DNA of 32,488 bases from CAZJYT01 sp964550325. Its GTDB lineage: Bacteria > Patescibacteriota > Minisyncoccia > Minisyncoccales > CAZJYT01. Both the position numbers and the translations under genes were made by a program. Numbering within the stretch: position 1 is the stretch's first letter; the number at the start of each line of letters is the position of its first letter. Below, piece by piece: positions 1-6,865 of this stretch. The stretch spans positions 1 through 32,488 of the forward strand of contig CAZJYT010000008.1 in the NCBI GenBank assembly GCA_964550325.1, in the 5' to 3' direction. Below the pieces are notes generated by a model. It saw nothing but the letters and a program-made list of their open reading frames with translations. It ran no database searches and was not told where the DNA came from.

Positions 1-585
1 AGAACAATTTCTGAAAGACTCTTGTTCCTCGCATTTCCCATTTCCACAAATTATTATTTTTTTACAATCTGAATCTTCAGAAGGTAAACAGTCAGGATCA
101 CATATCCCATCCTTTACCTTATCGCAATAATTATCAGAGCTTCCAGAGGGGCAATCTTTAGGGCAATTTTTGTAATTTTCTCCCAAAACACACTTCCCAT
201 CACCACAGACCCCTCCTTTTAATTCCAAATCCATTAATTTGGTTACCTCTATTTCTGTATTATCCTTTAATACACAAACCCCACACTTTGAAGATAAGGG
301 AAGAGAGGCGCATTTTTTGGGATCTTTTACCGTTTTTATTTCAAGACCTATCTTACTACAATAACTATATTCTTTCCCACACTCTCCCCAAAGAAATTCC
401 CATGCCTTACAAGATTTATTATTAGGCAATTCACATACTCCATATTGGCCCTCAGGAGTAGATTTAATTACATATTTATAACCCAATCTTTGGCAATAAA
501 GTGCAGCTGGATTTCTTACTGCTAAAACAGAGAAAGGAATTAAAAAAGAGAATAAAATGATAATGTATTTCAGATTCTTCTTCAT
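1..585 (-). CDS. secreted DUF333 / Cys-rich protein, partial (C-terminus beyond left edge)
   Basis: Reading from an ATG at 585 on the minus strand, 195 codons stay open to the window edge, so the C-terminus is missing. Residues 1-22 (MKKNLKYIIILFSFLIPFSV) form a signal peptide. Residues about 25-70 match the DUF333 pattern: NPAALYC, then YGVCELPNNKSCKAWEF, then GEC. Two cysteine-rich modules follow, with the cores CGDGKCVLGE and CGNGKCEEQE. Such modules are common in large secreted proteins of candidate-phylum bacteria and some archaea. It lies 35 bp after the papain-fold gene with no room for a promoter, so it is probably the last visible gene of that operon. It is likely exported and disulfide-rich. 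Its molecular function is unknown. Confidence 0.8.
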   Translation of the reverse strand, partial: MKKNLKYIIILFSFLIPFSVLAVRNPAALYCQRLGYKYVIKSTPEGQYGVCELPNNKSCKAWEFLWGECGKEYSYCSKIGLEIKTVKDPKKCASLPLSSKCGVCVLKDNTEIEVTKLMDLELKGGVCGDGKCVLGENYKNCPKDCPSGSSDNYCDKVKDGICDPDCLPSEDSDCKKIIICGNGKCEEQESFRNCS

Positions 586-620
586 AAAAATTGAAAAGCC
601 ATTTTAATTTAATAATTTAA

Positions 621-2477
621 TTATGGAAAGGGAGCAGTTATTCCTTCCCCGTATATACCTTTCATATTTAGCCCGGTTAAACAGGTGTTATAATCAAGAC
701 TTACATATTCTAGACAAGGATCAATAGTTCCCCAACTATTTTTTAAGATCCAATACCCTCCACTATTATTATATCCTACCAAGACCATTGCATGATTTGA
801 AGGGTTAGAACATTTCTGGATAGAACATCCCTGAGCATCTAAATTTCCAGTAGCCCCCCCAAGAATGTCTACTTCCACATATAAAGGCCCATGTTTTATT
901 AAAGCATATTGTAGTTCTCCTTTGTTATTAAACAATGTGGGCACTACTAATTTTTCTTGATTTGTTCTCCAAAACTTAATTTCACTCCCATCGTTACAAT
1001 TAGAAGGACAAGGACTATTTCCCCCTATGTAGGGATAGCAGCTTTCAGAGGGGGTGCCAGGCATAATTAAAAAGGGAAAGGCGGGATTTCCTCCAGTACA
1101 ATCTCCAAAAACACAGCAATCAGAAATTAAATATTGCTCTGATAAATCAGGAGATAAAGCTGAATTCCCTTTTTCTATTTTGTACTTTGTCTCTATGCTC
1201 CCTAAAGTGGCAAAAGCCCAACTTGCGTCACAAAAACCCTGGTCTTTTACTGGCGTCATCCAATTCTCACCATTTACATCTCTCCAATCCCAAGAATCTG
1301 GTGGAATATGAATTACCACGCTATCTGTAGCAGTTTGGGCCATACTATCTGTGACAGTTAAGGTAATCAAATGAGTAGTGATTGTGTCTGTGCTATTGGT
1401 GAGATCACTTTTTGAAAAACTTTGTGAGTTTCCAATTATTCCATCTTTATCAGACTCCCAAATATAAGAATAAGGGGGAGTGCCCCCAGTTACCTGACAA
1501 TTAAATGCCACTGGATCTCCATGAGCGAAGGCTATATCGTTTAGAGGAGACTTAATGGTGACAGAAATTGAAGCAGGATTGACAATCACTGTAACACTAG
1601 TGGTATTGGTTCTTCCACAATTATCAGTTACTCTTAAGATAGGGTGATAAGTATTTGGAAAGGTGTAAATGTGGGTAGCCATACCAGCACTACCAAAAGA
1701 GCCAATCCAATCAAAAATTCCATCTCCTTCAAAATCCCACTCATATTTTGTGATTTCTCCCCCTCCAGAATCAGAAGAAGAGCTTCCATCAAAATATACA
1801 GTTTCTCCATTTATTACTGTTACTGAAGTTGAGGTGGGATTGGGAGCTTTTCCCACCCTTCCCTGAGCTACTGGTGTGACATCCAAAATACAATCTATTC
1901 CATTCCAACAATAGCCAGCATTGCATTCATAGCACTCCTCACCAGCAACACAACACTCATCGCCGGTAATGTGAGAGTTAGAAGGAGGAACACTTTTACA
2001 TCCAGCTTTTGTAGGACAGGTAATAGAACATCCTGGAAGGGTAACTTTAAAATTGGTTGCATTTTCAGAAGAGGTGGAAAATCCTAAGATATCTGTGGCT
2101 GAGATATCTACAAAATAGAGACCTGGAGAAGCTCCAGTAGAGTTCCAGCTATTACCATAAATTTCATCATTAGCCAAAGCATCATTATGGAGACCATCAT
2201 CATAAAGAGGCAAGACCGCAATATTAGTTTCATCAGGGTGTTGGAAAAAAGCAACCGCTGAACTTACCCCAGAGACATCAGAGATCTTGCAATTGATAAT
2301 AAAAATCTGTCCTTGAGAAGCTATAGGAGGGGTGACGGTGGCATCTTGAATTATTGGAGGAGCCTGGGGACTAATTTCTAATGAAGGTTTTTGAGAAAAA
2401 ACAAGAGTAAAAATTAAAATATTTAAAGCGAGAAAACTAAAAAATAAAACTAAAAACTTAAATGTTTCCTTTGCCAT
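621..2477 (-). CDS. secreted PKD-domain papain-fold (C1) protein with Ser at the nucleophile position
   Basis: This is a 618-aa exported protein. A hydrophobic segment at residues 8-28 is a signal or anchor. Residues about 42-145 form an Ig-like domain that is also present in the neighbouring gene (LYDDGLHND, IYGNSWNSTG). A Cys-rich knot follows at 150-196, then two PKD-like domains at about 205-300 and 305-392 (YEWDFEGDG in the first). A peptidase C1-like domain occupies about 395-618. In it the oxyanion Gln413, His562 (NHAMVLVGY) and Asn580 (KNSWG) are present. The motif reads QGFCDASWAF, however, so the papain nucleophile is Ser419 (codon AGT), and only the structural Cys416 remains. It could be a Ser-type hydrolase like the SERA/silicatein variants, or a non-catalytic binding protein. 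Confidence 0.88.
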   Translation of the reverse strand: MAKETFKFLVLFFSFLALNILIFTLVFSQKPSLEISPQAPPIIQDATVTPPIASQGQIFIINCKISDVSGVSSAVAFFQHPDETNIAVLPLYDDGLHNDALANDEIYGNSWNSTGASPGLYFVDISATDILGFSTSSENATNFKVTLPGCSITCPTKAGCKSVPPSNSHITGDECCVAGEECYECNAGYCWNGIDCILDVTPVAQGRVGKAPNPTSTSVTVINGETVYFDGSSSSDSGGGEITKYEWDFEGDGIFDWIGSFGSAGMATHIYTFPNTYHPILRVTDNCGRTNTTSVTVIVNPASISVTIKSPLNDIAFAHGDPVAFNCQVTGGTPPYSYIWESDKDGIIGNSQSFSKSDLTNSTDTITTHLITLTVTDSMAQTATDSVVIHIPPDSWDWRDVNGENWMTPVKDQGFCDASWAFATLGSIETKYKIEKGNSALSPDLSEQYLISDCCVFGDCTGGNPAFPFLIMPGTPSESCYPYIGGNSPCPSNCNDGSEIKFWRTNQEKLVVPTLFNNKGELQYALIKHGPLYVEVDILGGATGNLDAQGCSIQKCSNPSNHAMVLVGYNNSGGYWILKNSWGTIDPCLEYVSLDYNTCLTGLNMKGIYGEGITAPFP

Positions 2478-2498
2478 TATTATATTATATATTTTGAC

Positions 2499-3419
2499 CT
2501 AAATATTCTCAAGTTGAGCACAATTTCCCTTACTATCACAAGCTGTGATGTCAATAAAGTATGCGCCTGATTGATATCCTGTAGAATTCCAACCATTTCC
2601 ATAAATACCATCATTAGAGGCAGAATCGTTGTGGGCTCCGTCATCGTAGAGACTAAAATGAGTAATATTATTCTCATCAGGTTGTTGAATAAAGGCTATC
2701 ACAGTTATAGGAGGGGAACTGTCGCTTACTTCAACAGTAATCACAAATATGGTTCCCTCAGGAGCTGAGATAGGTGTTATATTTGGATTTGAAATAATAG
2801 GGGGAGAAGTATCTCCNNNNNNNNNNNNNNNNNNNNNNNNNNNNNNNNNNNNNNNNNNNNNNNNNNNNNNNNNNNNNNNNNNNNNNNNNNNNNNNNNNNN
2901 NNNNNNNNNNNNNNNNCAAGGACCACAATCCCCTCCACAGTCAGTTCCTGTTTCTCCACAATTTTTAATTCCATCATTGCAGTGGTCACAGGAACTGCAA
3001 TAAAGAGAAGGATTTGATAAATACCCTCCTGAATTACAAGAGATTGTTACGAGTGCTTCTGGACCAGAGATGAAAGGTGCCATTCCTAATAATTTTTGGG
3101 TGAGACGAATAATAAAATGGGTGGTAGAAATAATGACCAAACTTATAAGAGCTACTATTATCAATGTTTTGGCGGTTTCTATTTTTTGGGGATTTCCTCC
3201 TGAGATGATAAGATAGAATCCTCCAACTATTATTAGAAATATTCCAATGGGAAGAGCAATCCAAAAAAGAGAGTTTAAGACGGTGTTTAATAATTCTTTA
3301 AAAAGAGAAGAAGAGAGGGGATTTGTGATTTTAAGTCCAGAGGCTTCAACGATAAATCCAAAGCTTAAGAGTAAAAAAAGAACTAAGCCCGCCAAAGAAA
3401 TTTTAATAAACTGAGGCAT
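2499..3419 (-). CDS. VirB2/T4SS-pilin-like membrane protein with Cys-rich and Ig-like ectodomain (crosses an N gap)
   Basis: The protein starts with a signal-like segment (residues 5-26). Two membrane helices follow at about 50-73 and 85-105, separated by the short polar turn SGGNPQKIETAK; this is the layout of the VirB2/TrbC pilin-like family common in Parcubacteria. A Cys-rich motif (CNDGIKNCGETGTDCGGDCG) precedes the 100-N gap. After the gap comes an Ig-like domain (LYDDGAHND, IYGNGWNSTG) homologous to that of the downstream papain-fold protein. Both halves are in one frame only if the gap really is 100 bases, or another length that leaves the same remainder on division by 3, so they could be two genes. 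It is the first gene of the minus-strand operon, with a promoter at 3432-3460. The stop is TAG, and the next gene starts in the same frame eight codons later. Confidence 0.72.
   Translation of the reverse strand: MPQFIKISLAGLVLFLLLSFGFIVEASGLKITNPLSSSLFKELLNTVLNSLFWIALPIGIFLIIVGGFYLIISGGNPQKIETAKTLIIVALISLVIISTTHFIIRLTQKLLGMAPFISGPEALVTISCNSGGYLSNPSLYCSSCDHCNDGIKNCGETGTDCGGDCGPXXXXXXXXXXXXXXXXXXXXXXXXXXXXXXXXXXGDTSPPIISNPNITPISAPEGTIFVITVEVSDSSPPITVIAFIQQPDENNITHFSLYDDGAHNDSASNDGIYGNGWNSTGYQSGAYFIDITACDSKGNCAQLENI
2817..2916. other. scaffold gap (100 N)
   Basis: Exactly 100 N, the usual placeholder for a gap of unknown size. It lies between a Cys-rich module and an Ig-like domain, so it may hide a repeat that did not assemble. 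Confidence 0.97.
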
Positions 3420-3431
3420 AAGTGATATCTC

Positions 3432-3460
3432 ATTATAGCATTTTTAAGGTCAAGATTCAA
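3432..3460 (-). promoter_or_regulatory. sigma70-type promoter for the pilin/papain-fold operon
   Basis: On the minus strand, TTGAAT (3455-3460) is followed by a 17-bp spacer and a perfect TATAAT (3432-3437). The expected start is near 3425, only about 6 nt before the ATG at 3419, so the transcript would be almost leaderless. Its -35 box lies back to back with that of deoC. Confidence 0.7.
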
Positions 3461-3463
3461 AAT

Positions 3464-3492
3464 TTGAAAAAATAAATATTTAGTGTTATATT
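3464..3492 (+). promoter_or_regulatory. sigma70-type promoter for deoC
   Basis: TTGAAA (3464-3469), a 17-bp spacer, then TATATT (3487-3492). The predicted start near 3499 gives a leader of about 5 nt before the ATG at 3504. It also argues against the in-frame GTG at 3483, which falls inside the promoter spacer. The two divergent -35 boxes together make the quasi-palindrome TTCAAAATTTGAA. Confidence 0.6.
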
Positions 3493-3503
3493 TAAAATCT
3501 AAT

Positions 3504-4187
3504 ATGAGGGAAATAGAAGAAATTACGAGATTAATTGATCATACTAATATTAGAAAAGGGGCTTCTGCTGGAGATATTAAAAAAACCTGTCAAGAAGCCA
3601 AAAAGTATAATTTCAGAGGGGTGTGTGTGAGGAGAGAATGGGTAAGATTAGCAAAAAGGGAATTAAAAGGCACAAAAATAAAAACAATAGTCTTAATTGA
3701 TCCACCAATGGGATTAAGTTCTCATAAAGAGAGAATGAGAATGTGTAAAAAGGCAAGAGAGCACGGAGCAGATGAGATTGATATCGTGATGAATATTGTT
3801 GATTTAAAATACGAAAGGTATGAAAAGATTTTGAAAGATTTAACCCCAATTTGCAAAATCTTACCCACAAAAGTAATTATTGGTTCGGGTTATTTGACAG
3901 ATGAAGAGATAAAGAAGGCTTCATCTTTAGTGAAGGAAGCCAGAGCCTTTTGCGTAAAAACAGCCACTGAAAAAGACCCCTTAGAGCATCGAGAATTAAA
4001 AGAGAAATATTTTCATTTAAAATTGATGAGAGAATCAGCTCCAGGTCTTCTAATAAAAGTTGCCGGAAAAATTAGAACCTTAAAAGATGCAAAAGAGGCT
4101 ATCAAGGCAGGAGCTGATATCATTGGCACAAGTTCTGGCGTAGAAATAGTAAAAGAAATTTATGGAAAAGGTTCCTCTTTATCCTGA
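3504..4187 (+). CDS. deoC: deoxyribose-phosphate aldolase
   Basis: This is a 227-aa class I aldolase (DERA) that splits 2-deoxyribose 5-phosphate into glyceraldehyde 3-phosphate and acetaldehyde, linking deoxynucleoside salvage to glycolysis in the cytoplasm. The catalytic set is visible: Asp93 (ADEIDIVMN), the Schiff-base Lys152 (FCVKTAT) and Lys185 (LIKVAGKIR), plus the phosphate-binding GTSSG near the C-terminus. Length is normal for the family. The ATG at 3504 is preferred over an in-frame GTG at 3483 because the GTG lies inside the promoter. The 3' end overlaps the next gene by 26 nt, so the two are probably co-transcribed and translationally coupled. Confidence 0.93.
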   Translation: MREIEEITRLIDHTNIRKGASAGDIKKTCQEAKKYNFRGVCVRREWVRLAKRELKGTKIKTIVLIDPPMGLSSHKERMRMCKKAREHGADEIDIVMNIVDLKYERYEKILKDLTPICKILPTKVIIGSGYLTDEEIKKASSLVKEARAFCVKTATEKDPLEHRELKEKYFHLKLMRESAPGLLIKVAGKIRTLKDAKEAIKAGADIIGTSSGVEIVKEIYGKGSSLS

Positions 4188-4860
4188 TCATTCTTTACCT
4201 CCGATAAAGCAAGATTTTAGAAAGAGCTTTCAGTGGCGGATTTTTAGAATAATGGCAGAATTCGTGGAGGGTTTCCAGTTTATTGCTGATTTTAAAAATG
4301 CAGTTACCATTTTTGGTTCTACAAGCTTTTCACCAAAAAATCACTATTATCAAGAAGCAAGGAAATTAGGATATCTCTTAGCAAAGGCAGGGTACCCCGT
4401 GATTACTGGTGGAGGGCCGGGAATTATGGAAGCAGCTAATAAAGGAGCTTTTGAAGCAGGCGGAAAATCTATAGGAATTAATATTCAGCTTCCCAAAGGA
4501 CAGAGAATTAATTCTTATGTCACCCATCCCATAGGATTTTATTATTTTTTTGTGAGAAAGGTAATGCTCTCTTTTTCTTCAGATGCTTATGTATTTTTTC
4601 CAGGTGGATTTGGAACCCTGGATGAATTTTTTGAGATGGTGATGCTGGTCCAAACCAAAAAACTTGAAAAGCGAGTTAAAATTATTACCATAGGGAAGGA
4701 ATATTGGGGAACTTTATTTAACTGGATAAAGGAGACGGTTTATTTGAGACACAAGGCAATTAAAAAAGAGAATTTAAAAATTTTTCAATTGGTAGATGGA
4801 GCAGAAGAGGCATTTAAAATTATTAATGGAAACTCTCAAAGAGCTCCTCAAGAAGATTGA
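4162..4860 (+). CDS. LOG-family (TIGR00730-like) nucleotide phosphoribohydrolase
   Basis: This 232-aa Rossmann-fold protein carries both LOG-family signatures: GGGPGIMEAANKGA at about residues 84-97 and PGGFGTLDEFFE at about 147-158. Characterised members cleave nucleoside 5'-monophosphates to free base and ribose 5-phosphate, including cytokinin nucleotides. The substrate here is unknown. The first 45 residues form a helical extension before the core. The gene overlaps the end of deoC by 26 nt, and the two may work together in nucleotide salvage (inference). Its own 3' end overlaps the following membrane-protein gene by 35 nt. Confidence 0.88.
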   Translation: MEKVPLYPDHSLPPIKQDFRKSFQWRIFRIMAEFVEGFQFIADFKNAVTIFGSTSFSPKNHYYQEARKLGYLLAKAGYPVITGGGPGIMEAANKGAFEAGGKSIGINIQLPKGQRINSYVTHPIGFYYFFVRKVMLSFSSDAYVFFPGGFGTLDEFFEMVMLVQTKKLEKRVKIITIGKEYWGTLFNWIKETVYLRHKAIKKENLKIFQLVDGAEEAFKIINGNSQRAPQED

Positions 4861-5320
4861 GAGATTCTCTTCCAATCCGAGGATAAAATTTTTAGGAATT
4901 TTTTTATTTGCGGTAACACTTTTTTTGGAACCTTTTTTAAGATTTTGGTGTTATCAATTAGCTAAGCTATTAAATTTAACCACAGGGATATTTGTTAGCG
5001 GGGTTACAGAAGAGGTATTAAAAGAAGTTCTTCTTAATGCCTCGCCGGTTGTTTTTCTTTATCTCCCAGCTCTAATTTTTTTGTGGGTAATTGCAAAAGA
5101 TGGATATCAGAAATTAGATTGGATTTTGGGACCAATTTTAATTGCCATTTTAACAAAAGGAGCAATTTTTAGCTTAATTTGTTTAAAGGAAAAAAATGGT
5201 AATTTTTGGAGGTTAATAGAATTGGGTACCCCAGAACCCTTAATTTACTTCTTTATTTTGTTATTTTTAATAGTTGCCTTTTGGAGTTTAATTGTTTGGA
5301 TAGAGTATTTATTGAAATGA
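4826..5320 (+). CDS. hypothetical integral membrane protein
   Basis: 164 aa from ATG 4826 (METLKELLKK). A start 30 nt upstream is possible but adds only charged residues inside the overlap with the LOG gene. Hydrophobic stretches at about 20-42, 70-90, 99-122 and 138-162 suggest four membrane helices, with a basic amphipathic N-terminus. No family motif is recognised. It ends 13 nt before the scaffold gap. It is probably co-transcribed with deoC and the LOG gene, but the context does not show a function. Confidence 0.75.
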   Translation: METLKELLKKIERFSSNPRIKFLGIFLFAVTLFLEPFLRFWCYQLAKLLNLTTGIFVSGVTEEVLKEVLLNASPVVFLYLPALIFLWVIAKDGYQKLDWILGPILIAILTKGAIFSLICLKEKNGNFWRLIELGTPEPLIYFFILLFLIVAFWSLIVWIEYLLK

Positions 5321-5333
5321 AAATCTGATTATG

Positions 5334-5433
5334 NNNNNNNNNNNNNNNNNNNNNNNNNNNNNNNNNNNNNNNNNNNNNNNNNNNNNNNNNNNNNNNNNNN
5401 NNNNNNNNNNNNNNNNNNNNNNNNNNNNNNNNN
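5334..5433. other. scaffold gap (100 N)
   Basis: Exactly 100 N, a placeholder of unknown true length. An ATG at 5331-5333 touches the left border, and the nuclease gene begins 3 nt after the right border, so a gene or the real nuclease start may be lost here. Confidence 0.97.
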
Positions 5434-5436
5434 ATT

Positions 5437-5754
5437 ATGAAAAGAGGTTATAAGGCAGAGTATGAGGCAAAAAAAATTTTGTATAAGAAATACTCTCCAG
5501 AGAGTGTAATGAAGATTGCCATTGGTGGGACAACAGATTTTTGTGTTTTGGGAAAAAATGGAAGAATTTTAAAGCTTGTAGAAATAAAAAAAACTAATAA
5601 AAAGAAGTGGTATCCTACCAATCACGATTGGTCACAATTTAAGATGTTAGAGAGAATTAACAAAAAGCACAAAATTCCAGTAGAATATTGGATAAAAATA
5701 AAAGGAAAATGGGAAATTTTTGACTTAAAGGAAACAAAAAGATTCTTTAGCTAA
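5437..5754 (+). CDS. Hjc-like PD-(D/E)XK nuclease (archaeal Holliday-junction resolvase type)
   Basis: This is a short 105-aa basic protein. It has the order of elements of the archaeal Hjc-like nuclease fold: an N-terminal helix with Arg3-Gly4 and Glu8 (MKRGYKAEYEAKKIL), then Asp34 (GGTTDFCVLG), then the EXK pair Glu49 and Lys51 (LVEIKK). In the family these bind Mg2+ and cut four-way DNA junctions. Weak similarity to other small PD-(D/E)XK folds cannot be excluded. The start is uncertain because the reading frame could continue into the gap 3 nt upstream. It ends 1 nt before the deacetylase gene. Bacteria normally use RuvC, so an archaeal-type enzyme suggests transfer or a lineage-specific replacement. 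Confidence 0.72.
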   Translation: MKRGYKAEYEAKKILYKKYSPESVMKIAIGGTTDFCVLGKNGRILKLVEIKKTNKKKWYPTNHDWSQFKMLERINKKHKIPVEYWIKIKGKWEIFDLKETKRFFS

Positions 5755-5755
5755 A

Positions 5756-6862
5756 ATGGAAAAGTTTTGTGTTTTGTTTTCAAAAGAACTCAAGGAATAT
5801 GATTTCGGAGAGGGTCATCCTCTTTCTCAGAGGAGGGGAGAGGAATTTTTAATTTTTTTGAAAGAAAAGATTAAAAAAGATTTCCCTGTTTTAAACGCAA
5901 AAGAAGTCTCTGATAAAGATCTGGAGTTAATCTGTGATAAAGACTATATTGATTTCACAAAAAATTTTTTTAGCTCTTCTCATTTAGGGAAGAAATATAA
6001 CGGGAGGTTTTTTAAATATCAGTCTAGAGATAATTTCCCTGGTAAGAATCCAGGAAATGTTGAGAGAGGAGCAAGATTTATCATTGGCCAGGCGAAATTA
6101 GCTGGCGACCTAATTTCTCAAAAGAAATTTAAAAAGGTAATCTCTTTAGGGGGAGGACTTCATCATGCCAAAAGAAATTTTGGAGAGGGTTTTTGTATTT
6201 ATAATGATGTTGCATTTTGTGCCAAATATTTGAAAGAAAAAAATGGGTTTAAGAAAATTTTAATCTTAGATACTGATGCCCATGCAGGCAATGGGACGAT
6301 GGAATATTTCTATGAGGATGAGAGGGTCTTATTCATAGATATTCATCAAGACCCTGCTACTTTATATCCTGGCACCGGCTTTTTGTGGCAGATAGGAAAA
6401 GGAAGGGGAAGGGGATTTACAGTGAATTTACCTTTGGCTCCATTTTCTGGAGATGAGAGTTATGAACTATTATTTGAAAAAATTGTTAATCCATTAGTTG
6501 AGGAATTTGAGCCAGAATTGATTATCAGAAACGGAGGCGGAGACCCTCATTTTGCTGATCCCTTAACCCAATTGGGAATGACGGTAAAGGGATTTAAAAT
6601 GGTTGGAGAAAAAGTGAGGAGATTAGCAGATATTTCTGAAGGGAGATTGATTGATTTAGTGGTTTCTGGTTATAATCAAGAGGTATTACACTGGTCCTGG
6701 TTAGGTATAATTTCTGGAATTATTGGAGAGAATCTTAAATTAAAAGATATTCCCTTTCCTCCTGATTTGGAGGAAAAAAGAAAATCTGCCTTTTTTCAGG
6801 CCAAAGAATTGGTAAAAAGGGCAAGTGAGATTTTATCTCCCTTTTGGAGGTGTTTTAGGTAA
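5756..6862 (+). CDS. histone-deacetylase/AcuC-family zinc amidohydrolase
   Basis: This 368-aa arginase-deacetylase-fold enzyme shows the class I/II HDAC active site. It has the His136-His137 pair (GGGLHHAKR), the zinc ligands Asp174 and His176 (LDTDAHAGNGT) and Asp263 (NGGGDPHFADPL), and the transition-state Tyr306 (VVSGYNQ). Bacterial relatives remove acetyl groups from lysine, polyamines or other amines. The substrate here cannot be read from sequence. It starts 1 nt after the nuclease stop and ends 3 nt before the M16 peptidase, so the three genes form a tight operon. The C-terminal 50 residues are charged and helical. Confidence 0.9.
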   Translation: MEKFCVLFSKELKEYDFGEGHPLSQRRGEEFLIFLKEKIKKDFPVLNAKEVSDKDLELICDKDYIDFTKNFFSSSHLGKKYNGRFFKYQSRDNFPGKNPGNVERGARFIIGQAKLAGDLISQKKFKKVISLGGGLHHAKRNFGEGFCIYNDVAFCAKYLKEKNGFKKILILDTDAHAGNGTMEYFYEDERVLFIDIHQDPATLYPGTGFLWQIGKGRGRGFTVNLPLAPFSGDESYELLFEKIVNPLVEEFEPELIIRNGGGDPHFADPLTQLGMTVKGFKMVGEKVRRLADISEGRLIDLVVSGYNQEVLHWSWLGIISGIIGENLKLKDIPFPPDLEEKRKSAFFQAKELVKRASEILSPFWRCFR

Positions 6863-6865
6863 ATT

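Noticed and set aside
2478..2501. TAG recoding or programmed readthrough as a fact
   Set aside because: TAG has no special context and the downstream gene has its own signal segment; TGA is a normal stop here (deoC, LOG gene), so no altered code is indicated.
3483..3503. GTG start for deoC
   Set aside because: It lies within the predicted promoter spacer and the added residues are not family-like; ATG 3504 fits.
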